Shown in pieces: positions 25,354 to 33,311 of a DNA stretch of 64,000 nucleotides (position 1 is its first letter; each line of letters begins with the position of its first letter). Below the pieces are notes generated by a model. The model was not told where the DNA came from. It did no database searches and was given only the letters and a program-made list of their open reading frames with translations. The position numbers were made by a program, and so were the translations under genes. Source of the stretch: Kribbella sp. VKM Ac-2569 (GTDB lineage Bacteria; Actinomycetota; Actinomycetes; Propionibacteriales; Kribbellaceae); assembly GCF_004216905.1 (NCBI RefSeq), contig NZ_SGXJ01000003.1, forward strand, positions 1,116,001 to 1,180,000, in the 5' to 3' direction.

Positions 25354-27234
25354 ATGGCGCTGCTCGAGGTACGCGACCTGAGCGTCACGTACAGCCCGCG
25401 CGATGCGGACACCGTACGGGCCGTCGACGGGGTCAGTTTCGAGGTGCACGACGGCGAGTTCGTCGGTCTGCTCGGCGAATCCGGCTGCGGCAAGTCGACG
25501 CTGGGCAACGCCGTACTGCGGTTGCTGGACAAGCCGGCCGCGATCACCGGCGGGACGATCACGTTCGATGGCAAGGACATCACGTCGACGAGCGAGGACG
25601 ACCTGCGGTCGCTGCGCTGGGTCGACCTGTCCACGGTCTTCCAGTCGAGCATGAACTCGCTGAACCCGGTGATCACCATCCGAAGCCAGTTCGCCGACAC
25701 GTTCGAGGCCCATGACAACGACGTGGACGTGGACGATCGGGCCGGCGAGCTCCTCGAGATGGTGTCGCTCGACCGTTCGGTGCTCGGTCGATTTCCGCAT
25801 GAGCTGTCCGGCGGCATGAAACAGCGGGTTGCGCTCGCCTTGGCGCTCGCGCTCGAGCCGCGATTCGTTCTGCTCGACGAACCGACCACGGGCCTGGACG
25901 TCGTCGTACAACGCGACATCCTCGACCGGTTGCGCGTTCTGCAGGCGCGGCTCGGGTTCGCCGTACTGTTCATCAGCCACGACCTCGGCACGGTGATGGA
26001 GCTGGCCGACCGGGTGATGGTGATGTACGCCGGGGAGCTCGTCGAGGACCAGCCGGCGGCGGAGATGGTGACGCGCCACCTGCACCCGTACAGCGCCGGC
26101 CTGCTCGGCTCGTACGCCGATCCTCGCGACGAGATCGTCGAAGTCGAGTTCATCCCCGGGCGGCCGCCGGACCTGTCGCAGTCGCACGCCGGCTGCCTCT
26201 TCCAGCCGCGCTGCCCGGTCGCCGTGGACAGATGCCGGACCGTGCACCCCGATCTGCTGCCCGCGGGGCGTGGTCAGGTCCGATGTCTCCTTGTGGAGGA
26301 GTCGGTCGGCGACCGGGCAGTGCTCGACAAGGCGGCCGCGCTGCGCCATCGCGACCAGGTGTTCGCCGCCGGACCGTCCGCGCTCGCCGATGCCGATCCG
26401 GTGCTGGTGGTCGAGGGCATCAGCAAGATCTATCGGACCAGGCGTGGCCTGACCACGACCGTGACCACGGCCGTCGACGATGTGTCGTTCGCGTTGCGAC
26501 CGGGGCAGGTCACCGCGCTGGTCGGCCAGAGCGGCTCCGGCAAGACCACGATCGCGCGCATGCTCACCGGTGTGGAACGGCCGACCGCGGGCTCGATCCG
26601 GTTCAAGGATGCGCCGGTCGATCACCTGCGACGGCGTGCGCTGCGGAAGTACCGGCGGCACGTGCAACTGGTCTTCCAGGATCCGTTCTCCGCGCTGAAC
26701 CCGACCCGGACGGTGGCCTATGCGCTCTCCCGGCCGTTGCGCAATCACCTCGGGCTGAGCGGTGCCGAGGCTCGGGCGCGGGCGGGCGAGCTGCTCGAAA
26801 CGGTTGGGCTCTCGCCGGCAGCGCAGTACCTGGACAAGCTGCCGCACCAGCTGTCCGGCGGGCAGCGGCAACGCGTGGTCATCGCGCGGGCGCTGGCGCC
26901 GGAACCCGAGGTGGTGATCGCCGACGAGCCGATCTCGATGCTCGACGTGTCCATCCGCGCCGAGATCATCGCGTTGCTCGACGCGTTGGTCCGCGACCGC
27001 GGCATCGCCATGTTGTACATCACGCACGACCTGCTGAGCGCCCGGTTGCTGGCCGACGAGGTGATGGTGCTGAACGAGGGCGTGATGGTGGAGCGCGGGC
27101 CGACGCTCCAGGTCATTGGCGAGGCCAAGGATCCGTACACCCGCAAACTGCTGGCGGCGATTCCCCGTCCCGGTGCCTCAGGTACGCCGGTAGTCGCGCG
27201 GGGAGACACCGAAATGGGAGCGGAATCGGCGTGA
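25354..27234 (+). CDS. Fused double ABC ATPase, DppD-DppF type
   Basis: 626 residues containing two complete nucleotide-binding domains in one chain, replacing separate DppD and DppF. Domain 1 has Walker A GESGCGKST, signature LSGGMKQRV and Walker B FVLLDEPTTGLD. The oligopeptide/dipeptide C-terminal extension with HLHPYSAGLLGSY and CLFQPRCPVAVDRC follows. Domain 2 has Walker A GQSGSGKTT, signature LSGGQRQRV and Walker B VVIADEPISMLD. The fusion guarantees heterodimer formation for the two permeases. The last 57 bp overlap the convergent AraC gene. Confidence 0.94.
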   Translation: MALLEVRDLSVTYSPRDADTVRAVDGVSFEVHDGEFVGLLGESGCGKSTLGNAVLRLLDKPAAITGGTITFDGKDITSTSEDDLRSLRWVDLSTVFQSSMNSLNPVITIRSQFADTFEAHDNDVDVDDRAGELLEMVSLDRSVLGRFPHELSGGMKQRVALALALALEPRFVLLDEPTTGLDVVVQRDILDRLRVLQARLGFAVLFISHDLGTVMELADRVMVMYAGELVEDQPAAEMVTRHLHPYSAGLLGSYADPRDEIVEVEFIPGRPPDLSQSHAGCLFQPRCPVAVDRCRTVHPDLLPAGRGQVRCLLVEESVGDRAVLDKAAALRHRDQVFAAGPSALADADPVLVVEGISKIYRTRRGLTTTVTTAVDDVSFALRPGQVTALVGQSGSGKTTIARMLTGVERPTAGSIRFKDAPVDHLRRRALRKYRRHVQLVFQDPFSALNPTRTVAYALSRPLRNHLGLSGAEARARAGELLETVGLSPAAQYLDKLPHQLSGGQRQRVVIARALAPEPEVVIADEPISMLDVSIRAEIIALLDALVRDRGIAMLYITHDLLSARLLADEVMVLNEGVMVERGPTLQVIGEAKDPYTRKLLAAIPRPGASGTPVVARGDTEMGAESA

Positions 27235-27966
27235 CAGGTGGAACTCGTCCGCGAAACCGAGAGTTCGCGCGATCTCGCGATGGGTGAGGTCGGTCAGGCG
27301 TAGCAACGTGGCCGCGGCCTGCAGGCGACGTACGTTCCGGAACGCGGCCGGCGTCTGGCCGACCTGCGCCGCGAATCTTCGGCGGAACGTGTCGTAGCTC
27401 AGTCCGGACTCGGCCGCGATGGTGGCGAGGTTGGTGCTCGCGGTGAGGTCGTCGGCCAGGCGGCCCATCGCGTCCGCAATCTCGACGCTCAGGTCTTCCG
27501 CGGTGTCCTCGACGTCGACGAGCCAGTCGGCCAGCGCCAGCAGTTGGTGCTCGGCGACACGTCGGGTCCGCGGCGGTGCCCGCAGTACTGTCCGTAGCGC
27601 CTCGATCGAGGGCTGCGGCACCGGGTACCGCGGGCCGGCGGCGGTCAGGTGATCCATTGAGTCGAACAGCGGTCCGGCGAAGACGACGAACAGTTCGGTC
27701 CACCGCTCCCCCGGATCGGTGCGATACGTGTGCGGGAACCCGGGTGGCACGATCGTGTGCGCGCCCGGCCGGATCCGCTCGTCGCGACCGCTCGCGTCCC
27801 GATAGTTGCCTTCGCCATCGATCAGCACGGACAGCACGTACGCGTCCAGCACCCGCAACGACGACGACATGATCGGCTCGTCGTCGACCACCTCGCCGGC
27901 GAGCACCAACTGACCGAGCCGCGTCACCGGGCCGTCGGTGATCGCCACTACCGTCCGCCCGCTCAT
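27178..27966 (-). CDS. AraC family transcriptional regulator
   Basis: 262 residues. The N-terminal cupin-like sensor domain includes GAHTIVPPGFPHTYR. The C-terminal pair of helix-turn-helices (residues 165-260) includes LATIAAESGLSYDTFRRRFA and IARTLGFADEFHLSRRFR, ending in the family's GVSPRDYRR. It is divergent from the PhyH dioxygenase gene, which it probably controls. Its 3' end overlaps the convergent transporter ATPase gene by 57 bp, so one of the two C-terminal tails evolved over the other. Confidence 0.9.
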   Translation of the reverse strand: MSGRTVVAITDGPVTRLGQLVLAGEVVDDEPIMSSSLRVLDAYVLSVLIDGEGNYRDASGRDERIRPGAHTIVPPGFPHTYRTDPGERWTELFVVFAGPLFDSMDHLTAAGPRYPVPQPSIEALRTVLRAPPRTRRVAEHQLLALADWLVDVEDTAEDLSVEIADAMGRLADDLTASTNLATIAAESGLSYDTFRRRFAAQVGQTPAAFRNVRRLQAAATLLRLTDLTHREIARTLGFADEFHLSRRFRSHFGVSPRDYRRT

Positions 27967-27971
27967 GCTCC

Positions 27972-28027
27972 GACATTACCCAGCGGCCGCGCCAAAATGT
28001 TCATGTCCGGGTCGCGGGGAGACATTC
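27972..28027. promoter_or_regulatory. GACATT direct repeats between AraC and PhyH genes
   Basis: GACATT occurs at 27972-27977 and 28021-28026 in the 117-base divergent gap, and ATGTC (28003-28007) pairs with the second copy as an inverted repeat. AraC-type proteins often bind direct repeats like these. The motif is short and could be chance. Confidence 0.25.
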
Positions 28028-28083
28028 TCCGGCCGTCGGCGCCGTCTTAGCGTTGCAGGTAAGCCGATGGAACGGAGGACCTG

Positions 28084-28836
28084 ATGAACGACCTGGTCAC
28101 ACCCGAGCACCTGGCGCAGTTCCGCGACGAGGGGTACTTCGTGCTGGACCGCGTGCTCACCGACGAGCAGCTCGAGCTGTTGCGTGGCGGAGCGCAGTAC
28201 TCGATCGACAAGCTCGACGCCGCGATGGATGCGGCCGGCACCGACTCGATCGGGATCAACCACCGGGGCAAGCGGTACTTCAGCAGCATGATCTACCAGG
28301 ACCGGCCCGAGCTACGGCAGTTCCTGTTCAGCGACACGATGGCCGAGATCTGCCGGGCGACGCTGGGCGATGAGGCGTACCTGTTCTGGGAGCAGTACGT
28401 GATCAAGGCCGGCGACCCGAACACGGCGTTCGCGTGGCACCAGGACTCCGGCTACGTGCACGAGGACCACGCGCCGTACCTCACCTGCTGGATCGCTCTC
28501 GACGACGTCACCGAGGAGAACGGCTCGGTGTACCTGCTGCCGTACTCGCGGTCCGGCATCAGGTCGTACATCAAGCACATCCAGGACCCCGAGCTCAACG
28601 ACATGGTCTGCTACTTCGGCACCGACCCCGGCATCCCGATGACCGCCGCCGCCGGCTCGATCGTCGTCTTCTCCAGCGTCGTCATCCACCGCAGCGGCCC
28701 CAACCTCACCAACCGAAACCGCCGCGTCTACATCGCCCAGTACTCCCAAGAAATCATCCCCGCCAAAAACGGCTCAGGCCCCCACGGCTCCTTCGACCCC
28801 TTCCTAACCGCCGGCCAAAACATAGCCCCCCACTGA
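28084..28836 (+). CDS. Phytanoyl-CoA dioxygenase (PhyH) family protein
   Basis: 250-residue Fe(II)/2-oxoglutarate-dependent oxygenase. The iron triad is His and Asp in WHQDSGY with the distal His in VIHRSGPN; the 2-oxoglutarate-binding arginine likely follows in NRNRRVYIAQY. Length and the opening LAQFRDEGYFVLDRVLT are typical of PhyH. The substrate is unknown. Pairing with a divergent AraC regulator and proximity to sugar importers are common for such oxygenases in soil actinobacteria. GGAGG precedes the ATG. Confidence 0.87.
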   Translation: MNDLVTPEHLAQFRDEGYFVLDRVLTDEQLELLRGGAQYSIDKLDAAMDAAGTDSIGINHRGKRYFSSMIYQDRPELRQFLFSDTMAEICRATLGDEAYLFWEQYVIKAGDPNTAFAWHQDSGYVHEDHAPYLTCWIALDDVTEENGSVYLLPYSRSGIRSYIKHIQDPELNDMVCYFGTDPGIPMTAAAGSIVVFSSVVIHRSGPNLTNRNRRVYIAQYSQEIIPAKNGSGPHGSFDPFLTAGQNIAPH

Positions 28837-28867
28837 CACCACCCTCGCGGACCGTCAGGCAGAGGCC

Positions 28868-28909
28868 TGGGGAGGATTACCTGCCCGATTCGGTACAAAA
28901 TCCTCCCCA
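28868..28909. terminator. 11-bp perfect stem after the PhyH gene
   Basis: TGGGGAGGATT (28868-28878) and its exact complement (28899-28909) flank a 20-base loop. It lies 31 bases after the PhyH stop and before the convergent YnfA gene, fitting a terminator shared by both. The loop is longer than in a textbook terminator. Confidence 0.5.
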
Positions 28910-29011
28910 ACCTCCCTCAGTCACCCGTGAGATGCAGCTCGGTGGATGGCATCTCGCGGCAGCCTTGGACCGGACCTCGTCGGCCGTCAGGAGACAACTC
29001 TCCGAACATGG

Positions 29012-29347
29012 TCAGGGGGTGCGGGGCGCGTACATGATGACTAGGACGCCTAGGAGGCAGATGGTGGCGCCGATCAGGTCGTAGCGGTCGGGTCTGAAAT
29101 GGTCGACCAGGACGCCCCAGGTCAGGGAGCCGGCTACGAAGATTCCGCCGTAGGCGGCGAGGATTCGGCCGAAGTGGGGGTCGGGCTGGAAGGTGGCGAC
29201 GAAGCCGTAGGCGCCTAGGGCAACTATTCCGCCGGCGATCCAGAGCAGGCCGCGGTGTTCGCGCCAGCCTTGCCAGATCAGCCAGGCTCCGCCGATCTCG
29301 GCGAGTGCCGCCAGCAGGAAGAGTACGACGGACTTCAAGACGCTCAC
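29012..29347 (-). CDS. ynfA: YnfA/UPF0060 family small membrane protein
   Basis: 111 residues forming four membrane helices, as in the YnfA group related to small multidrug-resistance transporters. Recognisable segments are ALAEIGGAWLIWQGWRE, GFVATFQPDPHFGRILAAYGG and GSLTWGVLVD. Its start overlaps the MerR gene stop by 4 bp, so it is the last gene of a three-gene unit with a metal-sensing type regulator. A role in efflux of a metal or toxic cation is inferred from context; the family's function is not firmly settled. Confidence 0.9.
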   Translation of the reverse strand: MSVLKSVVLFLLAALAEIGGAWLIWQGWREHRGLLWIAGGIVALGAYGFVATFQPDPHFGRILAAYGGIFVAGSLTWGVLVDHFRPDRYDLIGATICLLGVLVIMYAPRTP

Positions 29348-29754
29348 TGAGCGATCTCCGAGAAGGGCAGGGGGCAGTCGGGGTTGCCGGCGCAGGTGTC
29401 CAGGTTGTCGCAGCCGGCGGCTATGCCGGCACGGAGGGTCTGGGCGATGACGGTCAGGTCGGCGAGTTTCGCTTCCACGTCGGCCAGTTTCTCGCGGGCG
29501 CGGGTCTGCAGTCCGGCTCCCCCGCCGCGTGCATGCCGATGCCTGGCGGTGTCGAGCAGTTCGGAGATCTCGGCGAGCGTGAACCCGAGCCGCTGCGCCG
29601 CCTTGATCACGCGCAGCGTCGTGACGGCCTCCGCGGGATAGAGGCGGTGGCCGCCGAGGGTGCGGTCCGGTTCGTCGAGCAGTCCGCGGCGTTCGTAATA
29701 CCGCAGTGTCTGCAGATTGACCCCGGCCGCGGCGGCTACCTCGCTCGATCTCAT
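29344..29754 (-). CDS. MerR family regulator, metal-sensing type
   Basis: 136 residues. The winged helix begins MRSSEVAAAAGVNLQTLRYY, continues with RLYPAEAVTTLRVIKAAQRLGF, and is followed by a dimerisation helix. The C-terminus carries three cysteines in GCDNLDTCAGNPDCPLPF, similar to the metal-binding loop of heavy-metal MerR proteins. The start at 29754 is chosen as the first residue of the conserved domain; the 35 in-frame codons upstream lie inside the neighbouring gene. It is flanked by coupled genes on both sides. Confidence 0.88.
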   Translation of the reverse strand: MRSSEVAAAAGVNLQTLRYYERRGLLDEPDRTLGGHRLYPAEAVTTLRVIKAAQRLGFTLAEISELLDTARHRHARGGGAGLQTRAREKLADVEAKLADLTVIAQTLRAGIAAGCDNLDTCAGNPDCPLPFSEIAQ

Positions 29755-30050
29755 CGCGGCAGGCGTTCGGACAGGCCGTCGAGTACGGCGGTCTGCGTCG
29801 GCGGGACCGTGATGCGAAGGGTCGTGCCGGTCATGGTGAAGGTGAAGAAGGAGCAGCACTCGTTCTCGCGGGCAGTGAGGTCCTCGACCGTCGTACGGGC
29901 GTCTGCGTCGAGCGTGAGGTCGAGCGTCTGCGGGTCTACGCGTACGGCGCCCTGCAGGTAGGTGCTGAACAGGTCGTCGAACTCGGCCACGCGGAACGGC
30001 CGCTCCGCGGTGGGCAGGGTGCAGGTTTCCGGGGCCCAGATTTCGTCCAT
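29751..30050 (-). CDS. 99-residue protein with a conserved-looking Cys pair, MerR-linked
   Basis: First gene of the MerR/YnfA unit; its stop overlaps the MerR start by 4 bp. It has an alpha/beta appearance with ENECCSFFTFTMTG near residue 63, a vicinal cysteine pair that could bind a thiophilic metal such as mercury or arsenic. A single Cys sits at CTLPTAERP near residue 10. I do not recognise a named family. The start MDEIWAPETC at 30050 is just downstream of a dyad that could be the MerR operator. The function is inferred from context only. Confidence 0.75.
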   Translation of the reverse strand: MDEIWAPETCTLPTAERPFRVAEFDDLFSTYLQGAVRVDPQTLDLTLDADARTTVEDLTARENECCSFFTFTMTGTTLRITVPPTQTAVLDGLSERLPR

Positions 30051-30057
30051 GGTTCGA

Positions 30058-30073
30058 CGGTAAACCTGTACCG
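30058..30073. promoter_or_regulatory. Possible MerR-type operator
   Basis: CGGTA, six bases, TACCG forms a perfect 5-bp dyad eight bases upstream of the first gene of the MerR unit. On the minus strand a TTGCAT resembling a -35 lies just beyond it. The dyad is short, and MerR control is inference from location. Confidence 0.35.
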
Positions 30074-30088
30074 ACGTACCGAATGCAA

Positions 30089-30649
30089 CTACTGCCCGCG
30101 ATACGTCAGCGTGAAGACGACCGCGCCGAAGCTCACCCGGTCGCCGGGGCGGACGCGGACCGTGGTGGTGATCCGGAGGTCGTTGACGCACGTCCCGTTC
30201 ATCGAGCCCAGGTCGCGGAGCATCCAGCCGTCGCCCAGATGCCGGAGTTCGGCGTGGAACCGCGACACGGTGACATCCCCGAGCCGGAGCGTCGCTCCCG
30301 GGAAGCGCCCGATGCGGACGGTGGGCGAACCCGGCGCCGGCAGCGCCAGCGATGCAGGAGCGGCCACGGCGTGGTACGGCGAAGTGGTCCGGCCCGATCG
30401 TGAGAACTTGGCGCGCAGGTCACGCAGCCAGCTGACGCCACGAGGTTCGGCCCTGGGCAGCTCGCGGGGCAGATCGCGGAGTACGTCGGCCAGCTCGCCG
30501 CGGCTCTGAGCGCGCAGGACGAAGTTCATCCGGCGGATGAAGGTGTCGTGCGACAGGCGGCCGGATCCGGCGCCGTCGCGGAGGATCGCCAGTGCACGGT
30601 CGCGTTCGGCGTCCGACGGACGCGTCCACTCCACCCCGACCGTACTCAT
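30089..30649 (-). CDS. DUF1707 plus FHA domain protein
   Basis: 186 residues. Residues 9-60 form a DUF1707 SHOCT-like domain with RPSDAERDRALAILRDG and LSHDTFIRRM. A linker rich in Ala and Pro leads to a forkhead-associated domain at about 105-180, with GRFPGATL, SRFHAEL and MNGTCVND: the phosphothreonine-binding Arg, Ser-Arg-His and Asn are in place. It should bind a phosphothreonine peptide produced by a Ser/Thr kinase, but no kinase is adjacent. It is divergent from the DNA ligase gene. Confidence 0.88.
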   Translation of the reverse strand: MSTVGVEWTRPSDAERDRALAILRDGAGSGRLSHDTFIRRMNFVLRAQSRGELADVLRDLPRELPRAEPRGVSWLRDLRAKFSRSGRTTSPYHAVAAPASLALPAPGSPTVRIGRFPGATLRLGDVTVSRFHAELRHLGDGWMLRDLGSMNGTCVNDLRITTTVRVRPGDRVSFGAVVFTLTYRGQ

Positions 30650-30745
30650 GAGGGCATTGTCCGTGGCGGTCCGGTTCACTGTCCACCACGGGACTGTGAC
30701 AGTAGGTTCCTGGTGACTGTCCGCGCTGTGGGACAGAATGACGGG

Positions 30746-31822
30746 ATGCGACTGCCTGTCATGCCGCCGGTCAAGCCGATGCTCGCCAAGCCGGTCAAGG
30801 AGATCCCCCGCGGGGCCCTGTCCTACGAACCGAAGTGGGACGGGTTCCGGTCGATCATCTTCCGCGACGGCGACGAGGTGGAGATCGGCAGCCGGAACGA
30901 GAAACCGATGACGCGGTACTTCCCCGAGCTGGTCGAGGCGGTGAAGGCGAATCTCCCCGAGCGCTGCGCGATCGACGGCGAGATCATCGTGATCGGTGAC
31001 TCCGGCGACCGGCTCGACTTCGAGGTCCTGCAGCAGCGGATCCACCCGGCCGCGAGCCGCGTGAACATGCTGTCCGAGAAGACCCCGGCCCGGTTCGTCG
31101 CGTTCGACCTGCTGGCGCTCGGTGACGACGACTACACGGAGCGCCCGTTCAGCGAACGCCGTACGGCGCTGATCGATGCACTCGCAGGAGTGAAGGCACC
31201 GATCCACGTCACCCCCGCGACCGCCGACCACGACACGGCCGCGCAGTGGTTCGAGCAGTTCGAGGGCGCCGGCCTGGACGGGCTGATCGCCAAGCCGCTG
31301 GACGGGACGTACCAGCCGGACAAGCGGGTGATGTTCAAGATCAAGCCGGAGCGTACGGCGGACTGCGTGGTGGCGGGCTATCGCCTGCACAAGAGCGGCC
31401 CGGACCGGATCGGCTCGCTGCTCCTCGGGCTGTACAACGACGACGGCACGCTGGCGAGCGTCGGCGTGATCGGCGCCTTCCCGATGGAGCGCCGCAAGGA
31501 GCTCTTCGAGGAGATGCAGCCCCTCGTCACCACCTTCGACGAGCACCCGTGGGCGTTGGCGAAGCAGGAGGAAGGCGTCCGTACGCCGCGCAACGCCGAA
31601 GGCAGCCGCTGGCAGGCAGGCAAGGACCTGTCCTTCACTCCCCTGCGCCCCGAACGGGTCGTCGAGGTCCGCTACGACCACATGGAAGGCATCCGCTTCC
31701 GGCACACGGCGCAGTTCGTTCGCTGGCGTCCGGACCGCACTCCGGAGTCCTGCACGTACGAGCAGTTGGAGGAGCCGATCAAGTTCGACCTGGCGGACGT
31801 ACTGTCGAGCGCCCAACGCTGA
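30746..31822 (+). CDS. ligC: ATP-dependent DNA ligase, LigC-like
   Basis: 358 residues: an adenylation domain plus OB fold without a nuclease or polymerase extension. Motif I is EPKWDGFR with the adenylated lysine; motif III is RFVAFDLLA; motif IV is DGLIAKPLDG; motif V is MFKIKPER. This size fits the actinobacterial LigC group, linked to base-excision and short-patch repair. The start at 30746 (MRLPVMPPVKPMLAKP) is the natural N-terminus; further upstream the frame overlaps the FHA gene. The stop shares one base with the prenyltransferase start. Confidence 0.9.
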   Translation: MRLPVMPPVKPMLAKPVKEIPRGALSYEPKWDGFRSIIFRDGDEVEIGSRNEKPMTRYFPELVEAVKANLPERCAIDGEIIVIGDSGDRLDFEVLQQRIHPAASRVNMLSEKTPARFVAFDLLALGDDDYTERPFSERRTALIDALAGVKAPIHVTPATADHDTAAQWFEQFEGAGLDGLIAKPLDGTYQPDKRVMFKIKPERTADCVVAGYRLHKSGPDRIGSLLLGLYNDDGTLASVGVIGAFPMERRKELFEEMQPLVTTFDEHPWALAKQEEGVRTPRNAEGSRWQAGKDLSFTPLRPERVVEVRYDHMEGIRFRHTAQFVRWRPDRTPESCTYEQLEEPIKFDLADVLSSAQR

Positions 31823-32580
31823 TGCTCTACAGCCTCTACACGCGCCGCCTCCGCCACCAGCTAATCGGCCTGCCGAAGCCGGAACACGTCGCGATCGCGA
31901 TGGACGGCAATCGCCGCTGGGCGCGCGGCGCCGGGTACGACGACGTACGCATCGGTCATCGCTTCGGCGCCGAGCACCTCGAGCTCTTCCTGAACTGGTG
32001 CGCCGACGCCGGGATCCGGTGCGTGACCGCATGGGTGGCGTCGCCCAGCAACCTGCGCAAGCGCGACGCCGACCAGGTCGACTACCTGATGAACCTCACC
32101 GAGACCGTGCTCGCCGAGCATGTACGGCGGGATCACCGGTGGCGGCTGCACGTCGCGGGCCAGCTGGACTTGTTGCCCGACTCAACGGCCCGCGCGCTGA
32201 AGGAGGCGGTGGAGGAAACGCGCGACCGCCCCGATGCGGGAGATCTGACGATCGCAATCGCCTACAGCGGCCGGCTCGAGGTGGTGGACGCCGTTCGCGC
32301 GGTGCTGGACGAGGCGGCCGCGAGCGGTCGGTCGCTGGACGAGGTCGCCGACTCGCTGAGCGAGGAGGAGATCAGCCGGCATCTGTACGTGCCGGGTTTG
32401 CCCGATACGGACCTGGTCATCCGAACCAGCGGCGAGCTGCGGATGTCGGACTTCCTGCTGTGGCAGGCGACCCGCTCGGACATCGAGTTCTGCGACCTGT
32501 ACTGGCCCGCGTTCCGCGAGGTGGACCTGCTCCGGGCGCTCCGCACCTACGGACGGCGGAGACTGGAACGATCCAGTTGA
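31822..32580 (+). CDS. cis-Isoprenyl diphosphate synthase (UppS-like)
   Basis: 252-residue cis-prenyltransferase. Signature VAIAMDGNRRWA contains the catalytic aspartate; the closing motifs are DLVIRTSGELRMSDFLLWQ and FCDLYWPAF. Actinobacteria usually carry several such enzymes, some making undecaprenyl diphosphate and others shorter Z,E chains, so the chain length is left open. It is coupled to the ligase gene through TGATG. Confidence 0.9.
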   Translation: MLYSLYTRRLRHQLIGLPKPEHVAIAMDGNRRWARGAGYDDVRIGHRFGAEHLELFLNWCADAGIRCVTAWVASPSNLRKRDADQVDYLMNLTETVLAEHVRRDHRWRLHVAGQLDLLPDSTARALKEAVEETRDRPDAGDLTIAIAYSGRLEVVDAVRAVLDEAAASGRSLDEVADSLSEEEISRHLYVPGLPDTDLVIRTSGELRMSDFLLWQATRSDIEFCDLYWPAFREVDLLRALRTYGRRRLERSS

Positions 32581-32644
32581 ATACTTCCAACCCGTGAGGG
32601 GGCACACTGGGGGTATACCGACTGGTAAGCACGGAGGTGGCACG

Positions 32645-33151
32645 ATGTACGACGTCGTACTGCTCGTCGAACAGGAACTGTCCGAGCCCGACGCGAAACG
32701 CGTCGTCGAACTCCATCAGGACATGCCCGATCCGGTCACGTACCACGTGCTGGTGCCGTGCCACAACGCCGAGGCGGGCGTCGAGGCCTCGATCAGCGCC
32801 CTCGGGACCGCGGACCTCTACGGGCCGGGCCTGGCCGGTCAGCGCCAGGACCTCGCGGAGGCGCAGAAGGCGATCGACACCGAGGCCAAGGGCTGCAGCG
32901 GGCGGAGCGTCCAGCGGCTCCGCGACCTCGGCCAGGCCGCCGAGGGCGGGATCACGCACGACCGGCCGATCGACGCCCTGGTCGCGACCGTGCAGCACGT
33001 CCACGGCCAGGAGGTCATCATCCTCACCCGGCCGCACATCGTGGCAGAGTTCTTCCACCTCGACTGGACCAACTCGGCCCGCCGCCACCTCGGCGTACCG
33101 GTTCTCCACCTACTGGAGCACGACTCGAAGCCGGCTAGTGCGGGAGCATAG
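32645..33151 (+). CDS. Conserved-looking 168-residue cytoplasmic protein
   Basis: I do not recognise the family with confidence. It begins MYDVVLLVEQELSE and has an alternating alpha/beta pattern with YHVLVPCHNAEAGVEASI, a central helix, and then EVIILTRPHIVAEFFHLDW and LGVPVLHLLEH. This reads like a Rossmann-type or universal-stress-like fold. A good GGAGGTGG site lies six bases before the ATG. The 3' end overlaps a tiny minus-strand membrane protein gene by 17 bp. It probably forms its own transcript, as the gap after the prenyltransferase contains a GGTATACC element. Confidence 0.75.
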   Translation: MYDVVLLVEQELSEPDAKRVVELHQDMPDPVTYHVLVPCHNAEAGVEASISALGTADLYGPGLAGQRQDLAEAQKAIDTEAKGCSGRSVQRLRDLGQAAEGGITHDRPIDALVATVQHVHGQEVIILTRPHIVAEFFHLDWTNSARRHLGVPVLHLLEHDSKPASAGA

Positions 33152-33311
33152 CCGCGTAAGTGATGCCGCCGGCCAGGCTGGCGATGAGTAGCGACAGGCC
33201 GGTGCGGACCGCGCGTTCACCGGTTCGGCCGTAGTGGCGGCCGTCTTCGGAGTGGTACGCGACCTTGAAGCCGGCGTACCCGGCCGCCAGAACGAGTCCC
33301 AGCTTGATCAT
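33135..33311 (-). CDS. 58-residue membrane protein coupled to the ABC exporter
   Basis: A small reading frame starting at an ATG sharing one base with the exporter's TGA (TGATG). The product begins MIKLGLVLAAGYAGFKVAYH and continues with a polar loop (HSEDGRHYGRTGERAV). A second apolar segment, TGLSLLIASLAGGITYAAML, leads to LPH at the C-terminus. Two membrane helices in a hairpin are likely. Translational coupling suggests an accessory subunit or stabiliser of the exporter. No family is recognised. Confidence 0.65.
   Translation of the reverse strand: MIKLGLVLAAGYAGFKVAYHSEDGRHYGRTGERAVRTGLSLLIASLAGGITYAAMLPH

Noticed and set aside
21858..27234. Plain dipeptide importer annotation
   Set aside because: The family-5 fold alone would suggest peptides, but the adjacent GH35 enzyme and LacI operators make an oligosaccharide more likely; the ligand is left open in the entries.
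28837..29011. Possible tRNA or small RNA gene in the gap after the PhyH gene
   Set aside because: The only structure is one long stem with a large loop; no cloverleaf or CCA end is visible, so it is listed as a terminator.
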